A stretch of DNA of 64,000 nucleotides, taken from Conchocele bisecta (taxonomy: Eukaryota; Mollusca; Bivalvia; Lucinida; Thyasiridae). Under the pieces are notes generated by a model, which saw nothing but the letters and a program-made list of their open reading frames with translations, had not been told where the DNA came from and did no database searches. Positions 58,910-64,000 of the stretch are shown here, in pieces. The stretch spans positions 31,477,102 through 31,541,101 of the forward strand of contig CM055280.1 in assembly GCA_029237695.1 (NCBI GenBank). Direction: 5' to 3'. Each line of letters opens with the position of its first letter. Position 1 is the stretch's first letter. A program made the translations under genes and the position numbers.

Positions 58910-59262
58910 ATGTTAGTTGACGAACTTTATAACGCTATGATTGATGTAGGCTACACTGCCCAAAACATCGTTTACCTGGTGCAAAGAGTATGATTCGTCT
59001 GGCCCGAGATTGTCTCGAGGACGAAAAAGCGGCCACCCTTTTCGCAAAGCGGATGTTAGATTCCTCCACCAATCCTGGAGATTGGATGAAATTAGATTCC
59101 CCTCTCCTGTTCCAACCCAAACGCGATTGGGGCTGCAGCGACAATCGCAATTGTACTTCCAACAAAGGTTTATTATTACCGGACGAACTGGCGAGGGCAT
59201 TTGTTGGAGAATTGTCCGATATATTAGAATACTTCGCATACGATGAACACGCGCAAACTTGA
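58910..59262 (+). pseudogene. Unknown Maverick protein upstream of integrase (one frameshift)
   Basis: Starts MLVDELYNAMIDVGYTAQNI at 58,910 and breaks at about 58,985. The 90-residue main frame follows with IRLARDCLEDEKAATLFAKR, a DWMKLDSPLLFQ block, two cysteines (GCSDNRNC) and a C-terminal acidic helix (ARAFVGELSDILEYFAYDEH). The start of the first frame resembles the N-terminus of the protein at 58,193 (ML.ALYHA versus ML.DELYNA). No known domain is recognised. The end overlaps the integrase start by 20 bp, suggesting co-transcription. Confidence 0.5.
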
Positions 59263-60260
59263 TACCAAACTAACGCGCAAGCTGTCGAATACATACTATA
59301 GTCCACGCGGCTACTGGAAGGGACTCGCGGCCATCAAGAACCTCGCGGCGGCGACCAAGGTTTCAGAAAACGCTGTCAAGGAATGGCTCAAGAAGCAGGC
59401 CATCTGGCAGATCTATTTACCCGCGCCTCACAATATTCCGCGCCCAAAATTCGACGTTCCGGTGCCGAACCAAGTCACCAAGCGGATCTCCTGTTTCTCT
59501 CCCTCACGATCGCGTCGGTCGCAAAACGTACAAGTACGCACTGACAATCGTTGACGTAGCGAGTCGTTACAAGGGGGCTGAGCCGTTGGCCACTAAAGAG
59601 TCTAAGGAAGTGGCCGAGGCTCTTTCCCGAATATATAAGAGAGTCCTCTCAAATGGCCGAATCTTCTCCAGGTCGATCCCGGCCGCGAGTTCATGGGCGC
59701 GGTCTCTCATCTATTGTCTAAGCATAAAGTTTCTATCAGACGCGGCCGCGTCAACATCCACCGGGACCAGGGGATCGTGAACGCTTCAATCGAACCCTGG
59801 CTGAGAGACTGTTCGGACACCAATACGCTAAAGAACTTGTAGACCCTCATTCGCGATCGACCGAGTGGGTGGCCAGACTGCCCGCCGTGGTCTCCACACT
59901 GAACGGAGAGGTGACCAGATTGATAGGTGAAGAACCTGTAGATGCTATCAAGTTTAAAAGGGTGACGAGCAAGCCCTCTGCCGTCTCGCGCGGGCGACCC
60001 GTTGGTTTAGAGGAGCAGCGACTTCCATCAGATATTGACGTCCGGTACTCTATCAACCGGAGAGCTCGAAGGTGGCAGCCGCCGCGCGACTGATCCAGTG
60101 TGGTCAATGAATGTATATCATCTGGATCGCTCTATTACCAAACCTGATGAGCCCGTGCTCTATTATTTGACTGATGGTCCATCTCGCGGTTTTTGTTCGC
60201 GAAGAACTTCTTATGGTGCCTTCTGACACCCAGCTACCCCCGGATCGTAAGATTCTTTAG
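59243..60260 (+). pseudogene. Retrovirus-type (rve) integrase (frameshifted)
   Basis: Starts MNTRKLDTKLTRKLSNTYYS at 59,243. The YYSPRGYWKGLAAIKNLAAA region and WLKKQAIWQIY form the N-terminal DNA-binding part typical of Maverick integrases. Catalytic core: the first Asp in ADLLFLPHD (codon 59,485-59,487), YALTIVDVASRYKGAE, and the second Asp in QVDPGREFMG (codon 59,675-59,677). The third catalytic residue is expected at about 59,778, where a single missing base breaks the frame. The C-terminal VWSMNVYHLDRSITKPDEPV and LYYLTDGP blocks are typical of the family, and the gene ends at 60,258-60,260. Further breaks lie near 59,475, 59,655, 60,040 and 60,195. In relatives it inserts the element into the host genome. 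Confidence 0.9.
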
Positions 60261-63200
60261 AGATGTTCGGTATGTATTCCGTCTGGTAACACGCGTCTTT
60301 TATCGTAGTATGCCGAGAGTCCTAATTTTTGTTGACAGTACGTTTTTCATAACGCCGTCTTTCATTTTAAATCCTCTATTTTGTGCTACATCTATAATGT
60401 GTTTTTCCATCTTCTGTAGTTTCACTTAGTACTCGTTTATATCTATCCCAATTTAAATTGTTAGTTCTCTTGGACATTCCTTTCGCAGAGTTTTTATTAA
60501 TTTTAAATTGTTTCCAAATTATCTTTAGTGAAATTAATTTTTTCTACAAAATAACACTTACTAGAATAACGCTATCGCCCTATCCCCGCTAAATTCCATT
60601 TTGAAAAGTCCGGGCTCTCTTTCGCTCCATTTATCCCAAGCCAACCATTTATTTTTTTTTTTTTCTTTTTCAAACTCGTCTAGTAAGTTAGGTCTAATCA
60701 ATTCCTCTATCGTTTTTATTTTTCCACTAACTCCTATATACATACTATCTGTATCCATCTGTATTAATTCAAAGTCTTCTCTTTTTATGTATTTATCTAG
60801 AAATTCGTAGTAAAATTCCAACATTCTCAATTTAGCTAGTTGATAAAACCGCTATTCCACAATGGAATGGTCTCTTTAGCGCACACCTGGGTTTTCTTGA
60901 AGATATTTCGTACGCATATCCTATCTCTTCCAAATCATCAAAGAATGCAGATCTTAACGCTTTGTCAACACAGTTTTCGTCTTGTGTATATGTCGTATTT
61001 AAATGTCTCCTCCGTTGCCTCTATCATTTTTTCACAACACGAATTGCCTGTAATTTCATTATATCCGCTACTGGTTTCTTATTTGGTTCTACATCGCCTG
61101 TTCGTCTTGCGGCTGTAACTTCTTTTGCGAACCATTCGAAGGGTTTACCACTAATATAATCTATAACACGATGAACTCCGTTATTTCTAGGCCGTGTTTT
61201 AAATACCATTTCAACAGTAGGCGCGTACAGCAATACTTTAGTGGCGGTCATAGATCCCACCAATTTTCTTCCATTTCCTCTAGTTCTTCCAGTATCTTCC
61301 AAATATTTTTAACATGTGTGTGGGAACTTCATCAACCTCTACTTCTCTGTTTATAAATATTGGGGACATTTCAGAAAACTTATGTTTTTAAGTTGTGTGG
61401 AACTTCTATACCACCTCCGCAAACCCAAACCAGTCTCCAGATAAAACATCTTTACAAAACTTTTTAATAAATTTAGGGTTATGTGGGGTATCTATATGGT
61501 GTATAGTTTCTCTCCCACACGGCATCTCTTTATTTAACGTAGATAAATATAACGCGTTTGCATCGTAACCCCAAAACAGCCTTGCAAGGTTTGTTACTTT
61601 CATTTGATCTAATATTGGAAACACCGGCTTCTGCATAGCGTGTAAATACTATTGATGGACCACCAACTAGAGCGTCCTTCATCATTTCGTATGTTTCTTC
61701 TTTTGGTGCATATAGAGCATCCTCCGGTATAATCGTCTTTGAAGATTTTGATTCTTTAATGGTTCCTCTCAATAAATATTGTATAGCTACTCCAGGTAGT
61801 GTTACCGCATCTTTGAAAATATCCACACCTCTGTGTTTATAAAATTCACACATTTTTTCCACCGCTTCTAGGAACGGTGCTACATCTAAATCGTTATAAT
61901 ATTTCAACCAATCTCTGAAAGTTTTCATATTATTTTCTTCGAAAATTCTACGACATTTACTTAATTCTGTTTCATCTATTAAACATTTTCCAGATAGTTT
62001 GGAATACCAATTCTCTATATCGGTAGTCCTGGGTAATCCAGTTTGTCTGGAGAATCGAACCACTCATAAGGAAAGAAAGATTTCTGTCCTTTGCAGTCGT
62101 AGGCTTTTATCCAACTATCATAACTTACACCAGGTCCTAGATAAAGTATTACATCAAGAAATCTAAATTCTGGAGTAAATAGAAATATTGTTGAGTTTGC
62201 ACGTTTTCCGACCATTACTTTCTTTGTTGTTGATGTCAGTTTCGCCTACTAGGTATTTCTTTATTAAGTTTATATCGTACTTACTGCTGTTAAAACCTAT
62301 AACCGTACTTGCTCTATCCACTGTTCGATCTTGGCGATTTGGATTTTTACGTAAATATTCCGTATTAAACTTATATCTTGACCACACTTCTTCTCTTATA
62401 GCTTTTCCCCTGACTTTCAAATCTTCTACGAATTTTTCTATAAGTTTTGCGGATCTTTATCACAAATATGAGTTACTGTTCCTGAGAAATTATCTCCTAT
62501 ACTAACGCTTGCCGGAACGTGCTCAGCTTCGTACTCTAAACTATTACCGGTAGTTTCAACTTCTGGCTGGAGATACGCCTCAAAATCGTATACTATCTGA
62601 TATGGATAAAGAGTAGTGTCACAACCGATCTTTATATCTTTACCCGTTCTTTGGAATTCGCATTCCCACATAACTACTAGGTTGAATTCTTTGCTTTTTC
62701 TAATAACTTTATCTCTTCTCATTGTGGATGCGCGTTCTTCTTTTTTATGCTTTGCATGAATCTCACACCCGTGCCAGTAACAGCCGTGATATTGATATAC
62801 GGTATTGGTTTCTGGACAGTATCCATCTACCGGAGCTCCTAAAATCCATCTTTCACCTCCGTGTCCGCACTGTTCGTGGTGAATGTGAATTCCCTCCCGC
62901 TTTTCCACAGAATACATCCAATCGATCGCCCCATAACTTTTAGAACCTTTTGGGTAAAACGCTTTCTCGAACGACGAACGCGGGCGCTCTAAATAATTAC
63001 CATCACATACTATTTTTGTCTCACCTTTCATACATTTTGGTCCGTGTCTCTTCATATTACTCGCTTTCGTGAATTTCTGTTTGCAATTATCGCAGGCGTA
63101 AATTTTAGATAGGTTTTTAAGGTTTTTTATCAGAAATGCGTGATTATTAAACAGTCCTATTGTCATTGGTTTATTACCTATTGCCTTATAGTGTGCTGGT

Positions 63201-64000
63201 ACCTTTTTCAACCACCATACATTACATTCGTGGGTTGATATACTTCTATACCGATTTTAAAAAACTCTTCAACCTTTTTCAGATCTGAAAAAGGAATTGG
63301 TGAAACCACATTACTACCAAAATATTGCTTACTAAGTTCTTTCGCCTTTTCTGTACATCTGTCGGGTCTTTTATCTGTCATATGCATAGCTAGACACCTG
63401 AACAGACAAAGGTCGTCATTATACTTATCTAAAGAATACATACCTTTTTATTCTTCAGCCATTCTGGAAGTTCTCCTCCTGCCGCTTCTTTGGATTGTAG
63501 TCCCAAATCTATTCCCCTACTACCCTGTATTAGCTTTACGAAAACCTCTACCCATCTTACAAACTTCCACTTTGTATTCGGTCTGTCTATTTTATCGGAC
63601 ATTATTCGTGTTTGCTCCTTATCTGACAGCCATTTTTTAACGGTTTTCATTGATGATAGTGGTTCGCTACCACCGAGATTTTTGTGAAATATTATAGTTT
63701 TAGGTTTTCCATTTTTTAATTTCCTCCATATGTTCTAGCTTGTAAGAATATGAATATCTCAAATAAAAATTGGTTGTTAGATACGGAGCGAGTTTATCGG
63801 ACATGCGTTCAGACTCGTTAATGTTAATGTTTTTACGAAAGGATAATGTAACTACCCGTCTTCCATTTTCTACCTTTTCCAATGTTTCATCGTGAGCCCC
63901 CAATATTTCTTCACCTTTTTCCACTATCGCGCTAACGATAGATTTTTTCTTATTATTATTGGTTTTGGCGTCTAATTTGGGACAAATTATTTGTGCTTGA
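60257..64000 (-). pseudogene. Protein-primed family B DNA polymerase (frameshifted; N-terminus beyond window)
   Basis: On the minus strand, from the window end down to a stop at 60,257-60,259. Motifs in order: a zinc-finger-like CDNCKQKFTKASNMKRHGPK (near 63,090), the YQYHGCYWHGC block (near 62,790), exonuclease I DFEAYL (near 62,588), exonuclease II GFNSSKYDINLI (near 62,290), exonuclease III YYNDLDV (near 61,900), polymerase motif A YDANALYLS (near 61,560), a motif-B-like NSCCEK region (near 61,035), and motif C DTDS at 60,744-60,755. The C-terminus contains GLSAYYDKR. At least 1,240 codons are visible. About ten frame breaks occur, for example near 63,440, 63,210, 62,430, 62,190, 62,040, 61,600, 61,040, 60,840 and 60,550. 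It replicates the element in relatives. Confidence 0.92.

Larger units (their letters stand above)
47108..64000. mobile_element. Endogenous Maverick/Polinton (adintovirus-like) element, right end outside the window
   Basis: A gene set diagnostic of Mavericks is present: retrovirus-type integrase, protein-primed family B DNA polymerase, FtsK/HerA-like packaging ATPase and a double-jelly-roll-type capsid protein, with further conserved small membrane and virion-type proteins. The left end is placed at the palindrome at 47,108, whose AGTAGTATAGAGGG end fits the AG...CT style of Polinton termini. At least 16.9 kb is visible, within the usual 15-25 kb. The coding block is GC-richer than the host flank. 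Nearly all genes carry single-base frameshifts, so the copy is probably defective as assembled. Identification rests on several independent motifs. Confidence 0.96.

Noticed and set aside
58913..59306. Minus-strand ORFs of 108 and 123 codons
   Set aside because: They lie opposite the gene at 58,910 and the start of integrase, which fit the operon-like layout.

Overview
The window looks like invertebrate nuclear DNA, most likely from a mollusc and probably a heterodont bivalve. It is AT-rich, very repeat-dense and nearly gene-free. It holds tRNA-derived SINEs, many small fold-back elements, two satellite arrays, two Tc1/mariner transposons and one intronless histone H4 pseudogene. The host assignment is an inference from repeat style; no host gene settles the species.

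Region by region. Positions 1-13,900 hold dispersed MITE-like fold-backs, a SINE and microsatellites, with no convincing gene. Positions 13,913-25,025 form a large inverted duplication with roughly 1.5 kb arms. The left arm is interrupted by a mariner-like transposon (14,848-16,675). Between the arms lie two SINE copies, a 0.76 kb non-autonomous transposon and a histone H4 pseudogene. Positions 26,120-31,905 are a 45-bp satellite interrupted by a Tc1-like transposon (29,901-31,477). Its monomer matches the ends of small 'CAGT...CCGGACACC' MITEs at 6.6 kb and 45.9 kb. Positions 31,975-37,590 are a second satellite with a 371-bp dimer unit. Its orientation flips around a palindrome carrying two inverted tRNA-like sequences. 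Positions 37,600-47,100 are again repeat-rich and gene-poor.

From about 47,108 to the end of the window lies a large endogenous Maverick/Polinton (adintovirus-like) element. Its left end is visible; its right end is outside the window. It encodes a double-jelly-roll-type major capsid protein, an FtsK/HerA-like packaging ATPase, a retrovirus-type integrase and a protein-primed family B DNA polymerase. It also carries a cluster of small membrane and virion-type proteins and a leftward cassette containing a fibre-like protein with seven coiled-coil repeats and a beta-rich tip. Genes are tightly packed, with abutting or overlapping starts and stops; the integrase and polymerase stop codons overlap tail to tail. 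No adenain-type protease was recognised in the visible part. Almost every gene is broken by single-base frameshifts, while the protein signal continues in another frame. The copy is therefore either recently decayed or carries assembly indels. No broken viral gene is reconstructed here.
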